Positions 9,553 through 17,544 of a stretch of DNA of 64,000 nucleotides are shown in pieces. The notes below the pieces were generated by a model, which saw nothing but the letters and a program-made list of their open reading frames with translations, was not told the DNA's origin and did no database searches. Made by a program: the position numbers and the translations under genes. This stretch comes from Chitinophaga dinghuensis (GTDB lineage Bacteria; Bacteroidota; Bacteroidia; Chitinophagales; Chitinophagaceae), in contig NZ_QLMA01000012.1 in the NCBI RefSeq assembly GCF_003259435.1, positions 58,289 through 122,288 on the forward strand, read 5' to 3'. The first letter of the stretch is position 1. The number at the start of each line of letters is the position of its first letter.

Positions 9553-9593
9553 TAAAACGGGGCCGTAGCAAATTACTACGGCCCCGTTTTATT
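9551..9593. terminator. Bidirectional terminator between convergent genes
   Basis: Perfect 18-base arms from AATAAAACGGGGCCGTAG to CTACGGCCCCGTTTTATT around a seven-base loop, with T-runs on both strands. It separates the DUF4870-like gene (+) from the TPR/LuxR gene (-). Confidence 0.9.
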
Positions 9594-9596
9594 GCC

Positions 9597-11534
9597 TTAA
9601 TGCCCCGCTTCTTTCATCAGATAAGCATCCAGTCCTTCCTCTTTCCCCAGTCCCAGCTTCTGTTTGATCCGGTACCTCGACATCAGAATACTCTTTGGCG
9701 CCACGCCTAATCTGGAAGATATTTCCTTGGTGGACAATCCCATAGAGATATAAGAACAATGTTTTAGATCGAGTCGGGTAAGTCCGTTGTTGGCCTTCAA
9801 CTGCAGCCTGGAGAAGAATTCCGGGTGAATATTTTCCAGCTCTGTTTTCGCATTTTCAAAATCTTCATCCATTCGCCGATCCTGGTCTATCATACGATTG
9901 ATCTGTCCTATCAGGTTACGGTCGCCGGATTTCTCCTGCAATTTTGCCTGGAGGGTTTGCAGCAGCTCATTCTTTTGCTCCACTTGTAAAGTACCTGCCA
10001 GCAGGTCTTTCTGGAGTTGCTCCTTCTGGGCCTGGATTAGTTGCTGCTCTGCTAGGAGTCGCGCTGCCGCTTCCGTCTGGAGCTGAGCCTGGAGGGCGGC
10101 TTCCTGTCTTTCCAATTCCAGCGTTTTCGCCTCTTCCTCTTTCAGTCGCATCTGTAAAACGGCGTCCTGTTTCTCCTTTTCCAGCAAGGTCTGTTGCTGT
10201 ATGGTGGATTTCAAATGGAAGTGGTAGGAACGGAACAGGAAGATCAATGCCAGTACGGAGGCAATGATTAATATAATATAGACGATGTTCAGTTTCTTAT
10301 TGAAAGCCGCTTTTTCCTGTAAAGTCAGTACTTGTTGTTCTCTTTGTTGCGTCTGATACTGGGCTTCCAGTCTTTTCGCAATCGCCATTTTCTCCGCATC
10401 AAAAGCGGCGGCAAAATACTTACTATGTTCTCTTTCAAAATTCAATGCACTCACCAGATCGCCTTTCTTCTCTGCCACTTCGGAGAGGTTACTCATGAAG
10501 TGCGCCATTAAGTTGTTGTCCGGCGCCGGCGATTCCTGTAGTATATGCAATCCCGTTAGTAATAATCCTGCGGCGGCATCGTAATGACCATCCATCAGTT
10601 CAAAGCTGCTCTGCATGCCGTAGCTGCTGGCAATCACTTCCTGCTGATGGGTAGCAATCCCAATTTCCTGGGCGATTCTCAGGTAATGCTGGGCGGAATC
10701 CCTGAAATTACGTGGGAAAAATTCTGCGTATAGGTTGGCGGTATTGAGTGCAATTACTCCCAGCGCACTGGAAAAGCTAATTCTGTCCTTGTTCTGCTGG
10801 TAAAATTGAATTGCCAGGCGGTTATAATACAGGGAAGAATCCAGTAACTGCCGGGCATTGTTATCCTTGCCAAACCGATGTTCGTAACTGGTAGCTACCG
10901 CCTGGTAAGCATTGCAGATATCATCCGGATCGGGGAATTGTTTGGCCGCCGCCAGGCAGGCGAACGCGTATCTCGATTGGTTTTCCAGATCATCCCAATC
11001 GGCATAGATAGCAGAAAGATTATAATATATGCTGGTCGTAAAACTGTTCGGCGGCTGCTTCTCCCCATATTTGAGCGCCTGCTGGAAGCTTTTCACGGCT
11101 TCATGTGGCTTGCCTACTCTGCTTTCCATCCAGCCTTTACGATACCAGACGTTTTCCAGGGTGAGTGGGTCGCCGGATTGCTCGGCCAACAGAAAAGCGC
11201 TATCCAGTTGTAGCCCCACGCCTTTTATATCTTCCTGTCCATACATCACAGATACGAGAGAAGAATGCGATTGTGCGGCATACTTACTGTCTTTCAGCGA
11301 CCTGCTCATCGATAAGGCCACCTGCGCATTGGTCAATGCGCTTTTCCGGTCGGTACTGGAGAGGGCGCGACTCAATTTTAACCGGGTTAACACCTGCTCT
11401 TCGGGCGTGAGTGTAGGCTGGGCCAACACTTTCTTCAGTGAGTCCACTACTGTTTGGGCAACTACATCGGTTTTATACAACAAGCCAGACATGGTACATA
11501 ATAATAATACCAGGCTTTTTTGGATACGGTTCAT
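9597..11534 (-). CDS. TPR-containing membrane regulator with LuxR-type C-terminal helix-turn-helix
   Basis: Membrane-tethered transcription regulator of a kind common in Bacteroidota. From the ATG at 11534 (645 residues): signal/anchor segment, a large periplasmic TPR region, one membrane helix (NIVYIILIIASVLALIFLF), a long coiled coil rich in Glu/Gln/Leu, and a LuxR-type helix-turn-helix near the end (MGLSTKEISSRLGVAPKSIL, then RYRIKQKLGL). An upstream in-frame codon at 11609 would place a polar stretch before the signal sequence and cross the operator, so I reject it. The -7 box TATTTTTG lies just upstream with a TTGTAG direct repeat, suggesting autoregulation. Confidence 0.9.
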   Translation of the reverse strand: MNRIQKSLVLLLCTMSGLLYKTDVVAQTVVDSLKKVLAQPTLTPEEQVLTRLKLSRALSSTDRKSALTNAQVALSMSRSLKDSKYAAQSHSSLVSVMYGQEDIKGVGLQLDSAFLLAEQSGDPLTLENVWYRKGWMESRVGKPHEAVKSFQQALKYGEKQPPNSFTTSIYYNLSAIYADWDDLENQSRYAFACLAAAKQFPDPDDICNAYQAVATSYEHRFGKDNNARQLLDSSLYYNRLAIQFYQQNKDRISFSSALGVIALNTANLYAEFFPRNFRDSAQHYLRIAQEIGIATHQQEVIASSYGMQSSFELMDGHYDAAAGLLLTGLHILQESPAPDNNLMAHFMSNLSEVAEKKGDLVSALNFEREHSKYFAAAFDAEKMAIAKRLEAQYQTQQREQQVLTLQEKAAFNKKLNIVYIILIIASVLALIFLFRSYHFHLKSTIQQQTLLEKEKQDAVLQMRLKEEEAKTLELERQEAALQAQLQTEAAARLLAEQQLIQAQKEQLQKDLLAGTLQVEQKNELLQTLQAKLQEKSGDRNLIGQINRMIDQDRRMDEDFENAKTELENIHPEFFSRLQLKANNGLTRLDLKHCSYISMGLSTKEISSRLGVAPKSILMSRYRIKQKLGLGKEEGLDAYLMKEAGH

Positions 11535-11538
11535 TCGG

Positions 11539-11570
11539 CAAAAATAGTATTTGTAGATGTTTTGTAGATG
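11539..11570 (-). promoter_or_regulatory. Promoter and operator of the TPR/LuxR gene
   Basis: Minus-strand -7 element TATTTTTG at 11539-11546, next to the repeat TTGTAG-N5-TTGTAG (plus strand, 11551-11567). Nineteen bases at 11549-11567 match 9123-9141 with one difference. The repeat overlaps the core promoter, a position typical of autorepression. Confidence 0.65.
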
Positions 11571-11584
11571 CAAAAATTGATGTA

Positions 11585-11643
11585 GTGTAGTCACCTTGTA
11601 GAGGCCCAAAACCGATGAAATCCGCCATGAGCATATATTTTTG
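11585..11643 (+). promoter_or_regulatory. Second operator and promoter of the candidate small RNA
   Basis: GTGTAG-N5-TTGTAG at 11585-11601 followed after exactly 34 bases by the -7 element TATTTTTG (11636-11643). The operator-to-promoter distance is identical to that before the DUF4870-like gene, and a further repeat copy lies at 11551-11567. No -33 TTTG is seen, in keeping with activator dependence. Confidence 0.55.
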
Positions 11644-11649
11644 CATCAG

Positions 11650-11814
11650 AGTTCATCTACAGAAAGGATCGTAAAGTAATCAATTGAAAAACCGAACATC
11701 CGTGGACTGAACTTAACCAATCGTCTACGGCCTTTTGTTCCTTGTTTCGTTATTCCCAATAATTATTATGCCCTTAGAGAGGTCGCTTCAAAAGGAAGCG
11801 GCCTCTTTTTTTTT
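11650..11814 (+). ncRNA. Candidate structured small RNA
   Basis: About 165 bases between a -7 box (11636-11643) and a strong intrinsic terminator. No ATG-initiated frame precedes the terminator, so it is probably non-coding. Internally CCGTGGAC (11700-11707) pairs with GTCTACGG (11723-11730) in an eight-base stem with one G-U, followed by CCTTTTG. It shares its operator architecture with the flanking LuxR-type regulon. The 5' end is estimated from the -7 box. I do not recognise an Rfam family. Confidence 0.5.
11778..11814 (+). terminator. Strong intrinsic terminator in a region without a plus-strand gene
   Basis: AGAGGTCGCTTC, loop AAAAG, GAAGCGGCCTCT (12 pairs, one G-U), then nine T. It ends no recognisable plus-strand protein gene, which is the main evidence for the small RNA. 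Confidence 0.85.
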
Positions 11815-11896
11815 GAGGATACCCAACCAACTACTCCCAACAGTGGGTACTATATCTAAGCAGTGCAACCTTCATCTCCCAACTCCCCTCTCATAT

Positions 11897-11939
11897 CTAT
11901 TCAATAATTTTATTGAATAGTTTTTATTCTTTAATTTTG
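11897..11939 (+). promoter_or_regulatory. Operator and promoter of the MFS gene, shared with arsR-rhodanese
   Basis: Perfect 10-base inverted repeat CTATTCAATA, ATTT, TATTGAATAG (11897-11920), containing ATTCAA-N8-TTGAAT, followed by TTTTT and the -7 element TAATTTTG (11932-11939). Same dyad and spacing as at 8281-8300. It predicts control of the transporter by the ArsR-rhodanese protein. Confidence 0.75.
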
Positions 11940-11981
11940 CAGGAATTATGCCGGCACATACACTCATTTAAAAGGTAAAGC

Positions 11982-13223
11982 GTGGAAATAAAGTTAGGAC
12001 TGAAAGAAAACTGGAAGCAATTCTCTTTGCTCGTACTGGTCAATATGCTGGTAGGCGGTATGGTCGGATTGGAGAGAACAGTGGTGCCGCTGGTAGGTAC
12101 GGAGGAATTCAAGATAGGGTCAGACATCGTTATATTCTCTTTCATTATTGCCTTTGGGGTGGTGAAAGCCTTCACCAATCTGGTTTCCGGCATACTGGCA
12201 GACAAATACACCCGTAAACGCGTACTGATATTAGGTTGGATCATTGGGTTACCTGTCCCTTTCCTCCTGGCCTGGGGCCCCGGCTGGAACTGGATAATAG
12301 CCGCCAATATGCTGTTAGGGGTCAGCCAGGGCCTTACCTGGTCGATGACCGTTAACATGAAAATAGACCTGGTAGGTCCCAGGAAGCGTGGCTTCGCCAT
12401 GGGAATCAATGAAGCTGCAGGTTACGGCGCCGTAGGACTTACCGCTTTACTGACAGGCTATCTGGCGGCAGCATATGGACTGAGACCACAGCCATTTTAT
12501 ATCGGGATATTTTATACCGTCGCCGGTTTAATACTATCTGTCCTGGTCATCCAAGATACCCGCAGGCATGCACAATTGGAATCTGCTTTGGTGACAGCCA
12601 CCAGCTCCGGAGAGAAAATGCATAGGCCTAATCTGCTATGGGTTTTCAAAGAAACATCTTTCAGGAATAAAGACCTCTTCTCTATTTCTCAGGCAGGCCT
12701 GATCAATAACCTGAATGATGGGATGTCCTGGGGCGTTTTCCCATTACTGTTTATTACCATGGGTGTAGGACTGGAAGGCGTAGGTTGGATCAAAGCCATT
12801 TATCCGGTGGTATGGGGAGTTGGCCAGATTATTACAGGACCATTGGCCGACCGTGTAGGAAGAAAGCCATTAATCGTATGGGGAATGTTTGTCCAGGTAC
12901 TGGGACATATCGTCATCGGATTGGAATTCTTCTCCCCACTTACATCTGGGTTGGTTGGTTCCGTATTCCTGGGCGTGGGTACCGCCATGGTATATCCAGC
13001 CCTGCTGGCTGCCGTCAGCGATGCCACCCACCCTTCCTGGAGAGCCTCCGGGCTCGGCGTTTATCGCTTCTGGAGAGATATAGGCTATGCTGTAGGCGCA
13101 TTAATGGCGGGGATAGTCGCCCATTACCTCGGACTCATCTGGGCTGTGCACATCGCAGGATTTGTCACTTTCCTTTCCGGCATGCTCGTATGGATCAGAA
13201 TGAAAGAAACCATGAAGAAATAG
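11982..13223 (+). CDS. MFS transporter under the ArsR-rhodanese operator
   Basis: 413-residue major facilitator protein with about twelve hydrophobic segments. The MFS loop 2-3 signature is seen as GILADKYTRKRVLILGWIIG and its second-half echo as GPLADRVGRKPLIVWG. The start is GTG at 11982: an in-frame TAA sits two codons upstream, and AAAGG at 11971-11975 is a good ribosome site. Substrate is unknown; the operator suggests export of a compound sensed by the rhodanese-fused regulator, such as a toxic anion or a sulfur species (inference). The flavin-oxidase-like gene follows after 73 bases, possibly co-transcribed. Confidence 0.92.
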   Translation: MEIKLGLKENWKQFSLLVLVNMLVGGMVGLERTVVPLVGTEEFKIGSDIVIFSFIIAFGVVKAFTNLVSGILADKYTRKRVLILGWIIGLPVPFLLAWGPGWNWIIAANMLLGVSQGLTWSMTVNMKIDLVGPRKRGFAMGINEAAGYGAVGLTALLTGYLAAAYGLRPQPFYIGIFYTVAGLILSVLVIQDTRRHAQLESALVTATSSGEKMHRPNLLWVFKETSFRNKDLFSISQAGLINNLNDGMSWGVFPLLFITMGVGLEGVGWIKAIYPVVWGVGQIITGPLADRVGRKPLIVWGMFVQVLGHIVIGLEFFSPLTSGLVGSVFLGVGTAMVYPALLAAVSDATHPSWRASGLGVYRFWRDIGYAVGALMAGIVAHYLGLIWAVHIAGFVTFLSGMLVWIRMKETMKK

Positions 13224-13296
13224 TAGTTTCTATCTCACCAGATAGCCTTATTGGTGCAGAAATTGATGCGTGTTCTTAAAAACACATAGGCATATC

Positions 13297-13716
13297 ATGA
13301 TGATAAACACGGATTTCTTATACAGCTTTATTGCCAGACATCCTTATGCAGTGGTAGCCTCTGTCAATGAAGAAAATCGTCCGGAGTCTGCATTGGTAGG
13401 CATTGCTGTGACACCGGAACTGGAAATTATTTTTGATACCGTGCGTGCGTCCAGGAAATATAAAAACCTCCTGCTCCATCCTGCCACAGCGGTGGTAATT
13501 GGCTGGGAAAACGAGCAGACCTTGCAGCTGGAAGGCAACGCCAGACTACTATCCGATAAACAAGATCATCATCTACTGGAAACCTATTTTACTGCATTCC
13601 CTGATGGCAGAGACAGAATAAAAACAATGGACGGACTCGTACATTTCTGTATAAAACCAAACTGGATAAGGTTTTCCGATTTTATCCATCATGTGATTAA
13701 AGAAGAATATTTCTAG
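13297..13716 (+). CDS. Pyridoxamine 5'-phosphate oxidase-like flavoprotein
   Basis: 139 residues from ATG at 13297. An earlier GTG at 13270 lacks a ribosome site and would add a non-conserved leader. The fold signature of the PNPOx-like split barrel is visible: ARHPYAVVASVNEENRPESA, then LEIIFDTVRASRKYKNLLLHP and VVIGWENEQTLQLEGNARLL. Members bind FMN or F420, often as general reductases or detoxifying proteins. It sits 73 bases after the MFS gene on the same strand with no terminator between, so the two may be one operon. Confidence 0.85.
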   Translation: MMINTDFLYSFIARHPYAVVASVNEENRPESALVGIAVTPELEIIFDTVRASRKYKNLLLHPATAVVIGWENEQTLQLEGNARLLSDKQDHHLLETYFTAFPDGRDRIKTMDGLVHFCIKPNWIRFSDFIHHVIKEEYF

Positions 13717-13798
13717 CCGACAGAACATTAATAAAATTTGCAGAACCCTTTTACCGGCGCTACCTTCGTCATATCGATAAAACCCTAAATCACTATAT

Positions 13799-14251
13799 AT
13801 GCAGGAAGAAGCTGAAAACACATGTTCCATCCAGGTGGAAAAGCAATTCCATCATTCCGCAGAGGAAGTATTTGATGCCTGGACAGATATCTGGAAACTC
13901 GACAAATGGATGTTCGGTCCATCTGTACGGGAGGAAGAAATTATCCATCTCAACAACGACCTATATCCCGGTGGTAAGTTTAGTTACAAAGTAAAAAGAG
14001 GCGATCAGGAATTAGACCATGTGGGCACCTACCTGGAGATAGACCGTCCTACGCGACTGGTATTTAGCTGGGGCGTAGATATTGATTCCGGAGATGACAG
14101 TATGGTGAGTCTCGATATACAACCCAATGATGCGGGATGCCTGCTGACACTCACCCATGATATGGATATCAAATGGGCAGAATATGCGGACCGTACCAAA
14201 GCGGGATGGACAAATATGCTGAACACACTTGAGGAGCGTTTACCGTTATAG
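13799..14251 (+). CDS. SRPBCC (AHSA1-like) domain protein
   Basis: 150 residues of the START/Bet v1-like superfamily: VEKQFHHSAEEVFDAWTDIW at the N-terminus, beta strands with GGKFSYKVKRGDQELDHVGT, LEIDRPTRLVFSWGVD, and the C-terminal helix AGWTNMLNTLEERL. Such proteins bind hydrophobic ligands or act as stress-linked AHSA1-type factors; a specific role cannot be deduced. It precedes an AraC regulator in the same direction with a small hairpin between. Confidence 0.85.
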   Translation: MQEEAENTCSIQVEKQFHHSAEEVFDAWTDIWKLDKWMFGPSVREEEIIHLNNDLYPGGKFSYKVKRGDQELDHVGTYLEIDRPTRLVFSWGVDIDSGDDSMVSLDIQPNDAGCLLTLTHDMDIKWAEYADRTKAGWTNMLNTLEERLPL

Positions 14252-14306
14252 GATATTGTAGGGAGACAGCCAACCCTCTTGCTTACCCGCGCTCCCACAG
14301 CCAGGC

Positions 14307-14326
14307 AAGAGGAGTCCGCCTCTTTT
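14307..14326 (+). terminator. Weak terminator after the SRPBCC gene
   Basis: Six-base stem AAGAGG and CCTCTT followed by TT (14325-14326). Short, so only a tentative terminator. Confidence 0.35.
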
Positions 14327-14427
14327 ATACGTAAGGGATTACTTTTTATACCATAGGGATAAACTTTGCCGTATTCCTTTCTGGAAGCCGGCAAACAAGT
14401 ATTTTCACATCCCTATCAAATGCTTTT

Positions 14428-15411
14428 ATGAACGAAAAGGTATTCACGGACACGGATAAACTGGAATCCTTATTTGCCAACAGCTATGTTAAAGATGGCT
14501 ACAACTCTCCAGGTTTTACAGAGAAGAATATCAGTTTTGTTACGCCGGAAATGGAGTTACAGTCTCAGAACTGTTGGTTCGATGGTATACGGATCGGCTA
14601 CTCTGAATGGAATTTCAAGAAGGACATGCATTTTCAGTGGAGAGCAGATCTGGACCTGGTAACACAATGCTTCATTCTCCGCGGCGAAGTAGGCAATGAC
14701 GTAGACGTGTATGGGAAAGAATTTGTACTAGGAAACTATCAACACAACATATTCTACGCCCCTCAAAGCAGTGGCCTGATTAAAAGTCACGATACCCGGC
14801 TGATAATATTCATGATACAATACAGGGTAGACAAGTTCCATGAACTGATAAAGGATTCTAATGAATCGCTGCAACACTTCGGCGCTCAGATGAATACCGG
14901 CAACTCCTGTGCCTTCTCCACTGAGAATCTTTACATCGATGGCAATATGGCCCAAACAATTGAGCATATACGAAGTTGCCCATATAATGGCGGTATCCGT
15001 CAGATGTACCTTTACTCCAAGTGCCTGGAACTACTGGTACTACAGGCCGATGCATATCAAAGGAGTCGCACTGATTGCGATAAGATTATCAAAACAGATT
15101 ATGATAAAGAAAGGATTGTCTTTGCCCGGGAATATCTGCTGGAGCACATGGACACACCTCCTTCATTAACGGAACTGTCTCGTATCGCAGGAATCAACCT
15201 GTTTAAGTTAAAAAACGGATTTAAGGAGATGTTTGGTAACACTGTTTTCGGCTATCTGGCGGAAAGTCGCTTAGAAATGGCTGTAAGAGAACTGACAGCC
15301 AAAGAGAAAAGCATCGCTGATATTGCACTGCTGACAGGGTACTCCTCAGTACAGCATTTCAATAAGGCGTTTAAGAAGAGGTATGGGGTTACACCAGGGA
15401 GATGGCGATAG
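14428..15411 (+). CDS. AraC-family transcription regulator
   Basis: 327 residues. The C-terminal two-helix-turn-helix domain is clear (about 230-327): TPPSLTELSRIAGINLFKLK, then GFKEMFGNTVFGYLAESRLE and the second motif IADIALLTGYSSVQHFNKAF followed by KKRYGVTPGRWR. The N-terminal 220 residues resemble a cupin-like sensing domain without a recognised ligand. Targets unknown; the neighbouring SRPBCC gene is a possible one. Confidence 0.92.
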   Translation: MNEKVFTDTDKLESLFANSYVKDGYNSPGFTEKNISFVTPEMELQSQNCWFDGIRIGYSEWNFKKDMHFQWRADLDLVTQCFILRGEVGNDVDVYGKEFVLGNYQHNIFYAPQSSGLIKSHDTRLIIFMIQYRVDKFHELIKDSNESLQHFGAQMNTGNSCAFSTENLYIDGNMAQTIEHIRSCPYNGGIRQMYLYSKCLELLVLQADAYQRSRTDCDKIIKTDYDKERIVFAREYLLEHMDTPPSLTELSRIAGINLFKLKNGFKEMFGNTVFGYLAESRLEMAVRELTAKEKSIADIALLTGYSSVQHFNKAFKKRYGVTPGRWR

Positions 15412-15495
15412 GAAGCGTATAAATATAAAATATATTAATTTATAATTCGCTACAAATCTATATTATAAAATATCAACAATTTAAATCCTTATTCT

Positions 15496-15503
15496 TATTT
15501 TTG
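15496..15503 (+). promoter_or_regulatory. -7 element of the ATPase/RloB pair
   Basis: TATTTTTG fits TAnnTTTG, 32 bases before the ATG of the ATPase gene, in a very AT-rich spacer. No -33 TTTG at 19-21 bases. Confidence 0.5.
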
Positions 15504-15535
15504 CATAAAATCTGCAACAATCCAAATAAGAATAT

Positions 15536-16831
15536 ATGATTGAAGAATTTAGCTTTGGTAACCTATGGTCATTCAAGGATATCCAGACTTTGAAAATGAC
15601 TGCCGCCAAGATCAAATCAATCAACCCTGACCTGGATGTTGATAACGTTGTTTCTGTAAACGAAGAAGTAAAGTTATTGAAAGCTAAAGCTGTTTATGGC
15701 GCGAATGCTAGTGGAAAAAGCAATATTATCAAGGCATTGATGGCTTTTTGTAGTATTATTTCTTCGTCAGTTAAAGACAACACCTCTCTTAATATTTTTT
15801 TGCCATTTCAGCTTTCTACTGAAACCCTTCAAAAGCCTTCATTTTTCCAAATTATATTCAGAATGGAAAATGTGCGATATAGATATGGCTTTGAAACAGA
15901 TGGCATCTCTATAAAAAGTGAATGGCTATTTTCTACGCCTAATAAACGGGAACAACCTTTATTTATCAGAGAGGATGATACTATCGTCAATATCAATCAA
16001 AAACATTTCGAAGAAGGGCACAAAGCGATCACATTGATGGAAGGAAATACTGAAGGCCAAATTTTCAGAAGCAACTCCCTATTTCTATCAGCATTAGCAT
16101 CTTTTGGTTTTGGTAAATTGTCCATGAAAATTGTGAAGTTCATCTCTTCTATTTTATTTGTTAGCGGACTGTCTGACAAAGGGATGTTCAATTTGGCAAG
16201 AATGTCATTAGAAAATACAGAGGTCAAACAATTTATTCTTAATTTCTTAAATAAGGCGGATGTAGGGATTGAAAATATTGACATTTTCAAGGTCGTTGAT
16301 GAGGAATTACCTGACCACATGGATGACAATCTGAAAAAAGATCTTAAGGAAGGGAAAATCATTGTTTCAAGTAGAACCAGATATAATGCACAATCTGAGC
16401 CTGAAGCAATCACCAAATTCACCTTTGAAGTACAGGAATCTGAGGGAACAAAAAAAATGTTTGGATTGAGTCCCTATATTTATATTTCCTTAAAGGAAGG
16501 TTTTCCCCTTATTATCGATGAATTTGATGCCAGATTCCACCCATTGTTAACTAGAAAAATTGTTGAGCTATATAATTCTTCGCAGAACCCAAATGCTCAG
16601 ATTATTTTCATTACACATGATACGAATCTATTATCACCCGACTTATTGAGAAGAGATCAAATTGATTTTGTTGAGAAAGACAAATATGGCGCTAGTCATC
16701 TTTACACATTGGTGGAGTTAAAAGGGATAAGAAACAATGCATCTCTTGAAAAAGATTACATTCAAGGTAAGTATGGCGCCATCCCGTTTTTGGGCGACTT
16801 CTCTAACTTAATAAATCAGGATAATGCCTAA
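15536..16831 (+). CDS. AAA/ABC-type ATPase of a RloA/AbiLi-like pair
   Basis: 431-residue SMC/OLD-like ATPase. Walker A is GANASGKS at residues 55-62 (VYGANASGKSNIIKALMA). Walker B is in FPLIIDEFDARFHP (about 322-335), followed by an H-loop-like IIFITHDTNLLSPDLL. Such proteins encoded next to a RloB protein are found in type I restriction loci (RloA/RloB) and in the lactococcal abortive-infection system AbiL. Its stop overlaps the start of the rloB-like gene by eight bases, so translation is coupled. The locus is visibly more AT-rich than its neighbours (18 G+C in the 60 bases at 16081-16140), consistent with transfer. Confidence 0.88.
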   Translation: MIEEFSFGNLWSFKDIQTLKMTAAKIKSINPDLDVDNVVSVNEEVKLLKAKAVYGANASGKSNIIKALMAFCSIISSSVKDNTSLNIFLPFQLSTETLQKPSFFQIIFRMENVRYRYGFETDGISIKSEWLFSTPNKREQPLFIREDDTIVNINQKHFEEGHKAITLMEGNTEGQIFRSNSLFLSALASFGFGKLSMKIVKFISSILFVSGLSDKGMFNLARMSLENTEVKQFILNFLNKADVGIENIDIFKVVDEELPDHMDDNLKKDLKEGKIIVSSRTRYNAQSEPEAITKFTFEVQESEGTKKMFGLSPYIYISLKEGFPLIIDEFDARFHPLLTRKIVELYNSSQNPNAQIIFITHDTNLLSPDLLRRDQIDFVEKDKYGASHLYTLVELKGIRNNASLEKDYIQGKYGAIPFLGDFSNLINQDNA

Positions 16832-17510
16832 GAGTACTAGAGCTATTAAGGTTACAGATAAGGATAAAGCATGGAATAGAAAAGCCCAACCTAGCAAATA
16901 TAGAATTGAAACTATTCCACAGAACAAGACATTTCTGATAACCTGCGAGGGCCAGACGGAAGAACTATACATAAAATCTTTTCCGGTGTTGGGCGCCAGG
17001 GTCAAGGTCATCAATCTTCAAGGGCAATCAAAGTTAAAATTGGTGGAAACAACGACAGAACTGCTTTGTAATTTCCCTGAGAAGTATGATGAAGTTTGGT
17101 GCGTTTTTGATATGGATGTTAAAAGAGGGGAAGATGAGTTTGCAGATTTTGATAATGCAATTGATAAGGCAATACAAAATGGATATAAAGTAGCTTATTC
17201 CAATGACGCTTTCGAACTATGGTTTTATTTGCATTATAATCATTCAGAAACCCAGGAACTACGTACATTTTATTATGAAGAATTAGGAAACAAATTCAAT
17301 ATAAACTATATCAGAGATGGCAAGAAATACGATTTTTGCCAGAAAATATATACTCTCCTGGAGAAAGACGCCCTCGCCTGCCAGAAAAAAGCAATTCAAA
17401 GGGCAAAGAAATTATTCGATATCCAGCAGCATCTCCCTTATCATCAAAGAAATCCAGTGACATTAGTTTATGAATTGGTGATGGAGTTGAATAATAACTT
17501 ACGGAGATAA
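16824..17510 (+). CDS. RloB-family protein (AbiLii-like, TOPRIM-like)
   Basis: 228 residues. Family signatures: FLITCEGQTEELYIKSF (Glu42, Glu46 region), VWCVFDMDVKRGED (Asp96, Asp98), and SNDAFELWFYLHYNH (126-140). The acidic residues follow the TOPRIM-like order seen in OLD-type nucleases: glutamate in a GxTE motif, then DxD. It would be the effector of the ATPase encoded just upstream with an overlapping start. A defence role follows from family knowledge; nuclease activity is inference. Confidence 0.88.
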   Translation: MPKSTRAIKVTDKDKAWNRKAQPSKYRIETIPQNKTFLITCEGQTEELYIKSFPVLGARVKVINLQGQSKLKLVETTTELLCNFPEKYDEVWCVFDMDVKRGEDEFADFDNAIDKAIQNGYKVAYSNDAFELWFYLHYNHSETQELRTFYYEELGNKFNINYIRDGKKYDFCQKIYTLLEKDALACQKKAIQRAKKLFDIQQHLPYHQRNPVTLVYELVMELNNNLRR

Positions 17511-17544
17511 ACTATCTTCATTTCCCAAATAATTACATACACAA

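Noticed and set aside
10878..11547. Plus-strand frames of 111 and 172 codons over the TPR/LuxR gene
   Set aside because: Antisense shadows of a well-supported minus-strand gene.
11735..11920. Plus-strand frame of 61 codons across the small-RNA terminator
   Set aside because: It reads through a strong terminator hairpin and lacks a ribosome site or family resemblance.
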